Assembly (NCBI GenBank): GCA_038217425.1
Contig: JBBQPM010000087.1
Location: 1-27,783 of the forward strand
Direction of reading: 5' to 3'
Length of the DNA: 27,783 bases
From: JAIEPT01 sp038217425
Lineage (GTDB): Bacteria; Planctomycetota; Planctomycetia; Gemmatales; Gemmataceae
Shown here: positions 7,198 to 13,873 of the stretch, piece by piece
Layout: each line of letters starts with the position of its first letter
Numbering within the stretch: position 1 is the first letter of the stretch
Translations under genes and position numbers: made by a program
Notes under the pieces: model-generated
Databases searched by the model: none
What the model was told of the DNA's origin: nothing
Seen by the model: the letters and a program-made list of their open reading frames with translations, nothing else

Positions 7198-7464
7198 TGA
7201 CAACCGCGTGCAAAACCTGTTATCCGCGGGCTCATACCAGGACAGTGGACGTCATCTCTTTGGGGCAGCTGCTACGGACGCTCGATTCGGCCGGTATTCG
7301 TCAACGCAGCGCCGCCTTCGGACAACGCTCGACAAACGGCTTTTGCACACCGCCTACTGCGTCGTAACCGTTTATTTCAGAAGGTTTTGAGTCAGGAGGA
7401 CTCCGAGAAGGAACAAAAAGCCTCGGCACCTTACTACTGCCAAGGGATTTATCAAGGAAATAAC
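7198..7464. other. dnaA-dnaN spacer
   Basis: This 267-base spacer carries no supportable gene. It has one loose DnaA-box-like TTATCCGCG at 7218-7226 (7 of 9 against TTATCCACA), but the same nonamer also occurs inside the coding region near 928, so it is not evidence for an origin. The ribosome site AAGGAAA for dnaN lies at its end. No AT-rich unwinding tract is seen. Confidence 0.4.
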
Positions 7465-8592
7465 ATGAAAGTGACGTGTCATCGCGAGGGTTTGTTGTCG
7501 GCCTGTCAGCTTGCCAGCGTCGCCGTCGCGACCAAGGAAGTGAAACCAGTCCTGCGCAATCTCAAGGCCATCCTCAAGGAGGATCGCTGCACGCTGATGG
7601 CCACCGACCTTGAGTTGGGCGTCCGTCTCGACGTCCTTGGCGTCACCGCGGAACAGCCGGGCGAGGCGCTTCTGCCCACCGCTCGTTTGATCTCGATCCT
7701 GCGCGAGCTTCCCGACGATGAAATCACCATCGAAGCGACTTCCGAGGCGTGCTTCATCAAAGGGGCAAGCACCGAGTTCGAGATGCTCAGCGAAGATCCG
7801 TCCGCCTTTCCCGACATTCCGAGCTTCGCCGAGGAAAGCTACCACGAAATGACGGCCGGGGTGCTGCGTGAAATGATCAAGCGCACGATCTTCTCCGTCG
7901 CGTCCGCGGAACACGCCCGCTTTGGGGCGACCACCGGCATCCTCTGGGAGCTCGAAGACGACAAGGCGACGCTGGTGGCGACCGATGGCCGACGTCTGGC
8001 AGTGATGTCAGGCCCGGCGACTGCGCACGGCGGACACGGCACCAAGGGCCAAATGCCCGTTGTTCCGTCCAAGGCGATGATGCTCCTGGAGCGCAATCTC
8101 ACCGAGCCCGACGAAATCATCAAGATCGCTTTTCGCACCAACGAGGTGCTGATGAAGACGGAACGGGCCATGATCTACAGTCGGCTCGTGGAGGGGCGTT
8201 ACCCGAACTATCGGCAAGTGATTCCGCCCAAGCACGCCGCCCGGGTGCCGCTCATGGTGGGGCCGTTCTACAGCGCCGTGCGCCAGGCCGCGATCATGAC
8301 CGACCAGGAGAGCAAGCGCGTGACGTTCAGCTTCGCCAAAAAGAAGCTGACGTTGCAGGCCAAGGGGGCGGAATCGGGGCGTTCGAAGGTCGAGTTGCCG
8401 ATCGATTACGACGGCAAGAACCTCGACATCAGCTTCGACCCGAAGTTTCTGTCGGACATGCTGAAAGTGGTCGAGCCGGACGCGTCGATCCAGCTGGAGC
8501 TAAACGACGGCAACTCGCCGGCGCTGTTTCGCTACGAGCCGAACTATGTGTACGTGGTGGTGCCGGTGGTGGCGGCGGCTGCGGCGGGATGA
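7465..8592 (+). CDS. dnaN: DNA polymerase III subunit beta (sliding clamp)
   Basis: The 375-residue product starts at the ATG at 7465 with AAGGAAA just upstream. It is of normal clamp length (366-380) and shows the three-domain clamp pattern. The N-terminal block is MKVTCHREGLLSACQLASVAV with LKAILKEDRCTLMATDLELGVR. The middle blocks are LREMIKRTIFSVASAEHARFGATTGILWEL and LVATDGRRLAVM. The third domain has VEGRYPNYRQVIPP. The ring dimer tethers polymerase and other clamp-binding proteins to DNA. The C terminus ends YVVVPVVAAAAAG instead of the usual VMPMRL-like end, so the last residues near the peptide-binding pocket carry an odd Ala-rich tail. It follows dnaA in the same direction. Confidence 0.95.
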   Translation: MKVTCHREGLLSACQLASVAVATKEVKPVLRNLKAILKEDRCTLMATDLELGVRLDVLGVTAEQPGEALLPTARLISILRELPDDEITIEATSEACFIKGASTEFEMLSEDPSAFPDIPSFAEESYHEMTAGVLREMIKRTIFSVASAEHARFGATTGILWELEDDKATLVATDGRRLAVMSGPATAHGGHGTKGQMPVVPSKAMMLLERNLTEPDEIIKIAFRTNEVLMKTERAMIYSRLVEGRYPNYRQVIPPKHAARVPLMVGPFYSAVRQAAIMTDQESKRVTFSFAKKKLTLQAKGAESGRSKVELPIDYDGKNLDISFDPKFLSDMLKVVEPDASIQLELNDGNSPALFRYEPNYVYVVVPVVAAAAAG

Positions 8593-8599
8593 TATTTTG

Positions 8600-8650
8600 A
8601 GCCCGCAGCGCCAGCAAGGTAACAAGAGATCCTTGCTGGCGCTGCGGGCT
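8600..8650. repeat. Inverted repeat, GCCCGCAGCGC family (copy 2 of 4)
   Basis: A perfect 20-bp stem joins 8600-8619 (AGCCCGCAGCGCCAGCAAGG) with 8631-8650 around an 11-base loop. It starts eight bases after the dnaN stop codon. The variable stem position is a C-G pair. The next copy lies 76 bases downstream and is identical in stem and loop, so the unit was tandemly duplicated recently. It could act as a terminator or attenuator between dnaN and dciA. Confidence 0.88.
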
Positions 8651-8675
8651 TCGGAGAAGACAACGGCGTTATTTG

Positions 8676-8726
8676 AGCCCGCAGCGCCAGCAAGGTAACA
8701 AGAGATCCTTGCTGGCGCTGCGGGCT
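8676..8726. repeat. Inverted repeat, GCCCGCAGCGC family (copy 3 of 4)
   Basis: The stem (8676-8695 with 8707-8726) and loop are identical to copy 2. The flanking bases GGAGAAGAC also recur after both copies, so a unit of about 76 bases was duplicated. The duplicated GGAGAAG after this copy serves as the ribosome site of dciA at 8739. Confidence 0.88.
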
Positions 8727-8738
8727 GTGGAGAAGACG

Positions 8739-9068
8739 ATGTCGCTCATCATCTACAAACCGGAAAAAGGCCCCGAGCCGCTCAAGGAGATCCTCGCCCA
8801 GCTTTTCACGTCGCGCGGCTGGGGCAGACGGGCGGCTCGGCAGCAGCTCGAAAACGCCTGGGCCGAGGCGGTGGGCGTGCAGCATCAAAGTCACACGCGC
8901 GTGACGCAGATTCGCCGCGGCATCCTGGAGGTCGAGGTCGATAGCGCCATTCTGCTCCAGGAGTTGGCGAGTTTTCAGAAGCGCGGATTGCTCGAGAAGA
9001 TGAAGAAGGCGGTCCCAAACCAGGGGATCAAGGATCTCCGCTTCAAGAGCGGGACGTGGAAGAAGTGA
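8739..9068 (+). CDS. dciA: DUF721 protein, DciA-like helicase loader/operator
   Basis: The 109-residue product has the DUF721 pattern: PLKEILAQLFTSRGWGRRAARQQLENAWAEAVG, then HTRVTQIRRGILEVEVDSAILLQELASFQKRGLLEKMKK. DciA is the common bacterial replicative helicase loader/operator that works with DnaB where DnaC/DnaI are absent. The ATG at 8739 follows GGAGAAG. An upstream in-frame TTG at 8673 would read through the repeat and is less likely. The position between dnaN and gyrB is the classic DUF721 slot, normally shared with recF, which is missing here. The assignment to DciA rests on the family plus context. Confidence 0.85.
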   Translation: MSLIIYKPEKGPEPLKEILAQLFTSRGWGRRAARQQLENAWAEAVGVQHQSHTRVTQIRRGILEVEVDSAILLQELASFQKRGLLEKMKKAVPNQGIKDLRFKSGTWKK

Positions 9069-9140
9069 CGCCATTTCTTCGATTAGCGCTCGCGAAATGC
9101 CAGGCGAGCGGAAGATTTTTTGCAAGCGAGGATGCGAGTT

Positions 9141-11603
9141 ATGAGTACCGATGTCATTGTGCAGCCCGAACTTTCCGATGCGATGGATCAGTACGAGGGC
9201 AAGAACGTTAAGGTGAAGCGCGACGCCGCCCACATCCGCGCCCGGCCCGGCATGTACATCGGCGATACCGGCGTCAAGGGACTCCACCATCTCGTCTACG
9301 AACTTGTCTATAACAGCGTCGACGAGGCGCTCGCGGGTTTTTGCAAGAACATTCACGTCAAGATCCAGGTCGATAACAGCGTCTTCGTCACCGACGACGG
9401 CCGGGGCATTCCCATCGACATCCATCCTGACGAGAACAAATCGACGCTGGAGCTGGTGCTGACGACGGTCGGCGCCGGGGCGAAATTCGATAAGGACTCG
9501 TACAAGACCTCCGCCGGCCTGCACGGCATGGGCGCCAAGGCCGTCACCGCACTCTCGGAATGGACCGAGGCCGAAGTTCGTCGATACGGCAAAGTGTATA
9601 CGCAAGAATACGAGCGCGGCAAAGCCATCACCGAGGTCAAGGAGATCGGCCAAACCTCCGGCAACCGCACCGGCACGAAGATCACGTTCAAGCCCGACAA
9701 AGAGATCTTCGGCGACGTCAAATTCGATTACGATACGCTCGAATCCCGTCTGCGCGAGTTGAGCTTCCTCAACAAGGGCCTGGCCATCAAGCTCACCGAC
9801 GAAGCCAGCGGGCGCGAAGAAATCTTCCACGCCACCGGCGGCGTGGCCGAATACGTCGCCTACATCAATCGCTCCGAAGAATCGATCCACAAGGTTCTGT
9901 ACGTCGATCGGACCATCGAGCACGTCCGCATCGAAGTCGCGTTCCAGTACACGACCGGCGAAGAAGAGCGCGTCCGCTGCTACGCCAACAACGCCCACAA
10001 CCCCGGCGGCGGCACCCACCTCTCCGGCTTTCGCGGCGCCATCACCCGCGCGCTCACCACGTACGGCAAGAAACAGGAGATGTTCAAAAACGTCGAACCG
10101 ATCGGCGAAGACTTCCGCGAAGGCATCGCCGCCGTCGTGAGCATCCAGGTTCCGGAGCCGCAGTTCGAGTCGCAGACGAAGATCCGCCTCAATAACCCCG
10201 AAGTCGAATCGTACGTCGGCAGCGCGGTTTACGAGTTTCTCACAGTGTTTCTGGAAGAGAACCCGAAGGACGCCAGCAAGATCATGAAGAAAGTGATCCT
10301 GGCCGCCGAGGCGCGCGAGGCGGCCCAGAAGGCGAAGAAGGCGCTCAAGGATCGTAAGAACATCCTCAACTCCGGCGGGCTCCCCGGCAAGCTCATGGAC
10401 TGCACCACGCGGGATCGCGAAGAGTCCGAGCTCTTCCTCGTCGAAGGCGGCTCGGCCGGCGGCTCCGCGGACAACGGCCGCGATCGCCATTACCAGGCGA
10501 TTCTGCCGCTCCGCGGCAAAGTCCTCAACGTCGAGAAAGCCCGCGTCGAACGCGTTCTCGCCAACGAGGAAATCTGCTCGCTCATCTCCGCCATCGGCAT
10601 CGACATCGGCAATACCGAGGAAATCGCCCGCCTCCGTTATGGCAAAATCATCCTCCTCACCGATGCCGACGTCGACGGCCAGCACATCCGCACGCTGCTG
10701 CTGACGTTCTTCTATCGGCAAATGCGCAAGCTGCTGGAGAATGGCCGAATCTTCGTCGCCCGGCCGCCGCTGTTCAAGGTGACGCAGAAGAAATCGATCC
10801 GTTACGTGCAGACGCTGGGCGAGATGAGCACCGAACTCCTCGAGCGCGGCGTCGACGGCACTCGCCTCCTTGTCGGCGAGAAGGATCCGGCGGTGCTCGA
10901 AGCGGATCGTTTGCAACTCCTGGTCAAGTCTCTGGAAGAACTCGAGGACGCGCTGCAAATCGTGGAGCGGCGCGGCTTCAACGTCGCCAGCCTGCTCACC
11001 CGCCTCAAGGACGGCAAGTTGCCGATGATTCGGGCGTCGCTGGGCAAGGAGGAGCACTGGTTCTTCAACCGCGCCGAGGTCGACGCCTTCCGCGAAGAAC
11101 TCGTTCGCAACGGCCTGAAAGTGGTGATTGCCGACGAGGAGACCAACGGCAAGCAAGAGGCGTTTTCGTTCCACGAACTGCACGAAGTGCGGACGATCAA
11201 TCGCGGGCTGGAGACGATGAAGAACCTGGGCCTGGAGCCGAGCGATTTGATCCCGGCGCCGCGCATTGCCGGGCGGGAACCGCCGGAGCGTTTCTTTCTC
11301 GAAGCCGAGGGCCGGCGTCAGACGTTGCCGCACTTGCGGGTGTTGGTGGCCAAGGTTCGCACGATCGGCGAAAAGGGGATGGACGTCAAGCGTTTCAAAG
11401 GTTTGGGCGAAATGGACGGCGAGGAGCTGTGGGACACGACGCTCGACCCGGATCGCCGGACGCTGCTGCAAGTTCGGCTGGAGGACGCGTTCAAGGCGGA
11501 CGAGATGTTTCGCACGTTGATGGGCGAGAAGGTGGAGCCGCGCCGCGACTTCATTCAGCGGCACGCCCTCGAGGTGAAGGACATCGACTACCACGGGGCG
11601 TAG
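9141..11603 (+). CDS. gyrB: DNA gyrase subunit B
   Basis: The 820-residue product covers the full GHKL ATPase, transducer and TOPRIM layout of the type IIA ATPase subunit. ATPase motifs are YNSVDEALAGF, DDGRGIP and GLHGMGAKAVTALSEW. Most bacteria have GLHGVGxxVVNALS in the last position, so this one is divergent. TOPRIM shows LVEGGSAGGSADNGRDR, where the usual text is EGDSAGGSA; the catalytic Glu is kept but the following Asp is Gly. The acidic metal site DADVDGQHIRT is intact. KRFKGLGEMDGEELWDTT closes the core. A region of about 150 residues between the TOPRIM parts is inserted, as in proteobacterial GyrB. The ATG at 9141 follows GAGG. The protein introduces negative supercoils together with GyrA, which is not in the window. 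ParE is an alternative, but the locus favours GyrB. Confidence 0.93.
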   Translation: MSTDVIVQPELSDAMDQYEGKNVKVKRDAAHIRARPGMYIGDTGVKGLHHLVYELVYNSVDEALAGFCKNIHVKIQVDNSVFVTDDGRGIPIDIHPDENKSTLELVLTTVGAGAKFDKDSYKTSAGLHGMGAKAVTALSEWTEAEVRRYGKVYTQEYERGKAITEVKEIGQTSGNRTGTKITFKPDKEIFGDVKFDYDTLESRLRELSFLNKGLAIKLTDEASGREEIFHATGGVAEYVAYINRSEESIHKVLYVDRTIEHVRIEVAFQYTTGEEERVRCYANNAHNPGGGTHLSGFRGAITRALTTYGKKQEMFKNVEPIGEDFREGIAAVVSIQVPEPQFESQTKIRLNNPEVESYVGSAVYEFLTVFLEENPKDASKIMKKVILAAEAREAAQKAKKALKDRKNILNSGGLPGKLMDCTTRDREESELFLVEGGSAGGSADNGRDRHYQAILPLRGKVLNVEKARVERVLANEEICSLISAIGIDIGNTEEIARLRYGKIILLTDADVDGQHIRTLLLTFFYRQMRKLLENGRIFVARPPLFKVTQKKSIRYVQTLGEMSTELLERGVDGTRLLVGEKDPAVLEADRLQLLVKSLEELEDALQIVERRGFNVASLLTRLKDGKLPMIRASLGKEEHWFFNRAEVDAFREELVRNGLKVVIADEETNGKQEAFSFHELHEVRTINRGLETMKNLGLEPSDLIPAPRIAGREPPERFFLEAEGRRQTLPHLRVLVAKVRTIGEKGMDVKRFKGLGEMDGEELWDTTLDPDRRTLLQVRLEDAFKADEMFRTLMGEKVEPRRDFIQRHALEVKDIDYHGA

Positions 11604-11612
11604 GTAATTATC

Positions 11613-11706
11613 TAAGCCCAGCGGGTGAGGTACTCCGAACCCCTGGGATAAACGCCCGCGTACCGCCAGATCCCAAGGGTTCGGAGTACCTCACCCGTTG
11701 GGCTTA
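11613..11706. repeat. Long inverted repeat between convergent gyrB and DsbD-alpha gene
   Basis: The arms 11613-11649 (TAAGCCCAGCGGGTGAGGTA...) and 11670-11706 pair at 35 of 37 positions around a 20-base loop. It begins nine bases after the gyrB stop and ends five bases before the stop of the convergent gene, so it fills the whole spacer. No flanking direct repeats are seen. It could serve as a bidirectional terminator, or be a repeat element of a different family from the others in the window. Confidence 0.88.
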
Positions 11707-11711
11707 TGGAA

Positions 11712-12149
11712 CTATTCCACCTTCGCGACGATCACGCCCGGCAGCAGACAATTCTTGTCGTCGCAGGCGCTGACCAGGATCTTGAGCGTCGCCGACTCGC
11801 CCGGCGTGCGCGTCAGCTCGACCACGATCTTCGCGTCGTGTTCGTAGCCCTTGAACTTGACGTCCCCCAGGCTCATCGCTGTGCCGGCCGGGTACGTGAT
11901 CTTCGCATTCTTGTCGCCGACCACGGTGACCTTCGTTTGGCTGTTGAGGAAGTCTTCGTTGCCGACGGGGTTGGCGTAGAGATGCCAGCCGGCGTCGATC
12001 TTGAGCATCACTTCGACGGTCTGTTTGCCGTCGGCGCCGATCGGGCCCGCCTTGAGCGTGGTCTTGACCTTTGAATCGGACTTCATGAGCTGCGCGCTGG
12101 CGTCACTGGCGAAGGCGAAGCAAAGGGCGAGGATCGCGAATCGTTTCAT
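11712..12149 (-). CDS. Secreted DsbD-alpha-type domain protein, paralogue 1
   Basis: The 145-residue product has a signal peptide (MKRFAILALCFAFASDASAQ) followed by one domain resembling the N-terminal alpha domain of DsbD. Signs are GWHLYANPVG, TYPAG, the beta-rich pattern and a final redox-like pair C129-DDKN-C134 followed by LLPG. In DsbD this domain passes electrons to periplasmic partners, but here no membrane or thioredoxin domain is attached. It is the third of three tandem genes on this strand. The start has AGGAG at good spacing. The first 42 codons plus two bases upstream are identical at DNA level to paralogue 2 over 127 bases, while the rest has diverged. A redox or metal-binding export role is inferred. 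Confidence 0.75.
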   Translation of the reverse strand: MKRFAILALCFAFASDASAQLMKSDSKVKTTLKAGPIGADGKQTVEVMLKIDAGWHLYANPVGNEDFLNSQTKVTVVGDKNAKITYPAGTAMSLGDVKFKGYEHDAKIVVELTRTPGESATLKILVSACDDKNCLLPGVIVAKVE

Positions 12150-12180
12150 GATTGAACTCCTGGAGCAGAATGTCGCAGCC

Positions 12181-12210
12181 CGTTTAGCCGCCGCCTCCTG
12201 GCGGCGCGAG
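12181..12210. repeat. TTTAGCCGCCGC palindrome in the 5' leader of paralogue 1
   Basis: GTTTAGCCGCCGCC-TCCT-GGCGGCGCGAGC forms a 7-bp GC stem (CGCCGCC/GGCGGCG) with a TCCT loop. An almost identical copy lies at the same place relative to paralogue 2, so it was duplicated along with the gene. Confidence 0.7.
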
Positions 12211-12252
12211 CAAGTTCCCGAGATTGACTGAATGAATCGACGAGTGGATGAC

Positions 12253-12693
12253 TTATTCTACCTTGGTGACGATTGTTGCGGGGAGCAAGCAAGCGTTGTT
12301 ATCACTGCAAGCGCTGACCAGGATCTTGAACGTTACCGCTTCGCCCGGCGTGCGCGTCAGCGACACCTGGATCTTGACGTCGTCTTGATAGATCTTGTAC
12401 TTGTCATCGCCTGTTACCTTCAAAGTGCCGACAGGGTATTTGACCTCTGCGTTCTTGGCTCCCAGCACCGTTATTTTGGTCTGGCTATTGAGAATCGTGG
12501 CGTTTTCGACGGGATTGGCGTAGAGGTGCCAACCGGAGTCGATCTTGAGCGACAACTCGACAGTCTGCTTGCCGTCGGCGCCGATCGGGCCCGCCTTGAG
12601 CGTGGTCTTGACCTTTGAATCGGACTTCATGAGCTGCGCGCTGGCGTCACTGGCGAAGGCGAAGCAAAGGGCGAGGATCGCGAATCGTTTCAT
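12253..12693 (-). CDS. Secreted DsbD-alpha-type domain protein, paralogue 2
   Basis: The 146-residue product starts at 12693 with AGGAG upstream. The frame is open further but only as antisense-like sequence. The signal peptide is identical to that of paralogue 1. The mature domain keeps GWHLYANPV, KYPVGT, LTRTPGEA and ends VSACSDNNACLLP with C129 and C135, a cysteine spacing one residue wider than in paralogue 1. The middle and C-terminal halves differ clearly from paralogue 1, yet the 5' 127 bases are identical, suggesting gene conversion or a chimeric duplication. Spacing to paralogue 1 is about 100 bases with a GC hairpin. The function is probably periplasmic, with the partner unknown. 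Confidence 0.75.
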   Translation of the reverse strand: MKRFAILALCFAFASDASAQLMKSDSKVKTTLKAGPIGADGKQTVELSLKIDSGWHLYANPVENATILNSQTKITVLGAKNAEVKYPVGTLKVTGDDKYKIYQDDVKIQVSLTRTPGEAVTFKILVSACSDNNACLLPATIVTKVE

Positions 12694-12725
12694 GAGGGGG
12701 CTCCTGTAGCAGAATGTTCGTCGCC

Positions 12726-12755
12726 CGTTTAGCCGCCGCCTCCTGGCGGCGCGGG
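12726..12755. repeat. TTTAGCCGCCGC palindrome in the 5' leader of paralogue 2
   Basis: It has the same TTTAGCCGCCGCC-TCCT-GGCGGCG hairpin as at 12181-12210, with one base change after the stem. It lies about 33-62 bases upstream of the start of paralogue 2 on the - strand and downstream of the stop of paralogue 3. Confidence 0.7.
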
Positions 12756-12814
12756 CAAGTTCTCCAGAAGGACTGAATCGGCGAGTGCATCGCCAAGCCA
12801 AAACACTGAGCGAC

Positions 12815-13261
12815 TTACTCCAGTTTGTTGACGAGCGCCCCCGGCAGCAACGGACATTGCTCGCCTTTCGCGGCATTGACCACCGTCCGGAGGGTCGCCG
12901 GTTCACCGGGAATGCGGATTAATTCGATGGCGATAGTAGTATCTCGGTCGAACACCTTCAGCCTGTAGTCTCCGAATTCTTTGCTGGCGGCGGCACTTCC
13001 GGGATACTCAACCTTGTACTCTTTGACTCCGATCGCCCGAACGGTCACTTGGTAATCGACGAAATCCTCATGGCCGATCGGATTTGCGTAAATGTACCAG
13101 CCGGGGTCGATCTTGAGCAACAACTCGACCGTCTGCTTGCCGTCGGCTCCGATCGGGCCTGCCTTGATCGTGGACTTTACCCGGGAATCGGATCTCACCA
13201 GCTGCGCGCTGGCGTCACTGGCGAAAACGAAGCAAAGGGTGAGGATTGCGAATCGTCTCAT
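12815..13261 (-). CDS. Secreted DsbD-alpha-type domain protein, paralogue 3, one cysteine lost
   Basis: The 148-residue product has the signal peptide MRRFAILTLCFVFASDASAQ and the same GPIGADGKQTVEL and GWYIYANPIG blocks as its two downstream neighbours. It is the most diverged copy. At the redox site, where the others read SACDDKNCLLPG or SACSDNNACLLP, it reads NAAKGEQCPLLPG, so only C136 remains and the two-cysteine chemistry is lost. It may therefore be a structural or ligand-binding variant. The ribosome site (AAGAG) is weaker than those of the other two. It is the first gene of the tandem array in the direction of transcription. Confidence 0.72.
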   Translation of the reverse strand: MRRFAILTLCFVFASDASAQLVRSDSRVKSTIKAGPIGADGKQTVELLLKIDPGWYIYANPIGHEDFVDYQVTVRAIGVKEYKVEYPGSAAASKEFGDYRLKVFDRDTTIAIELIRIPGEPATLRTVVNAAKGEQCPLLPGALVNKLE

Positions 13262-13367
13262 GCTTGAACTCTTGTAGAAAAATCGGCTCCGGTTCCGATC
13301 GTTCGCTCAACGCCGCTCGCTGCAAATTCCCGTGCGCGGATTGTCGCCCCGGATGGGGCGAAGGATG

Positions 13368-13557
13368 GTAGCCACGGGTGGAGCGCAGCGCAACCCGTGG
13401 TTGGCCGCAACCCGTGGTTGCCCGAGAAAATTCGGCTGCCCCGGCAGGGGGCAGAGGAGGCTACGGCCATCAAGGTAAACGTCTCCTTCGCTCCTCCGGA
13501 GCGACAGACAGTCGACTCGCCTTACCACGGGTTGCGCTGCGCTCCACCCGTGGCTAC
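13368..13557. repeat. Perfect 34-bp inverted repeat with long loop
   Basis: The left arm 13368-13401 (GTAGCCACGGGTGGAGCGCA...) is the exact reverse complement of 13524-13557. Outside the arms the similarity continues imperfectly (GCCCCGGATGGGGCGAAGGATG against the reverse complement of bases up to 13582). The 122-base interior has no coding capacity. The structure resembles a MITE, although no flanking target duplication is visible. Confidence 0.85.
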
Positions 13558-13562
13558 ATCCC

Positions 13563-13692
13563 TTTGCCCCCTTCGGGGCAAGAAGGCACGATTACGTTGT
13601 CCCCTCCGGGGCAGGAGGGCGCGATTACTTCGTCCCCCTCGGGGGCAGGAGGGCGAGATTACTTTGCCCCCTCCGGGGCAAGGGCGCGACCA
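13563..13692. repeat. Tandem array of four ~33-bp palindromic units
   Basis: Units at 13563-13595, 13596-13628, 13629-13662 and 13663-13692 share the pattern TTGCCCCCTCCGGGGCA, AGG, GCGCGATTAC. Each has a CCCC(C)T(C/T)CGGGG(G) palindrome. Unit lengths are 33, 33, 34 and 30. Units differ by several substitutions, so the array is not recent. Confidence 0.8.
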
Positions 13693-13873
13693 CAGTGTCC
13701 CACATACTCGAACGATAAAGGGTTTAGACGCCGCTTTCGGGCGGCGGACGGACACATTATACCCCAGGCGCCCCGTTTGCGGAAGGCGAGCCTTGAACGG
13801 CACGCGGCCTGGAGTACGAATGTCATCTTGGGGCTTCAGCGCTCGGCGGGCCGCGGACTTGAGCCGATTCGCG

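Larger units (their letters stand above)
13262..13873. repeat. Repeat-rich spacer without genes
   Basis: This 612-base spacer has no convincing coding sequence. It contains a perfect 34-bp inverted repeat (13368-13401 with 13524-13557) and its imperfect GCCCC-rich extensions. It also holds a twofold GCAACCCGTGGTTG direct repeat (from about 13390 and 13407), a tandem array at 13563-13692 and a CGCCGC/GCGGCG hairpin at 13729-13746 preceded by TTTAG. The rest (13750-13873) shows nothing. It separates the membrane protein gene from the DsbD-alpha array, both on the - strand. Confidence 0.75.

Noticed and set aside
7218..7226. DnaA box TTATCCGCG marking an origin in the dnaA-dnaN spacer
   Set aside because: It is a single 7-of-9 match, and the same nonamer occurs by chance in a coding region near 928. 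No cluster of boxes or AT-rich tract is present.
8544..11594. Open frame of 1016 codons on the - strand opposite gyrB
   Set aside because: It mirrors the strong third-position GC bias of gyrB, has no ribosome site or family motif, and covers dnaN/dciA ends and repeats as well.
13563..13692. CRISPR-like array
   Set aside because: The units are contiguous palindromic tandem repeats without unique spacers, and no cas genes are near.
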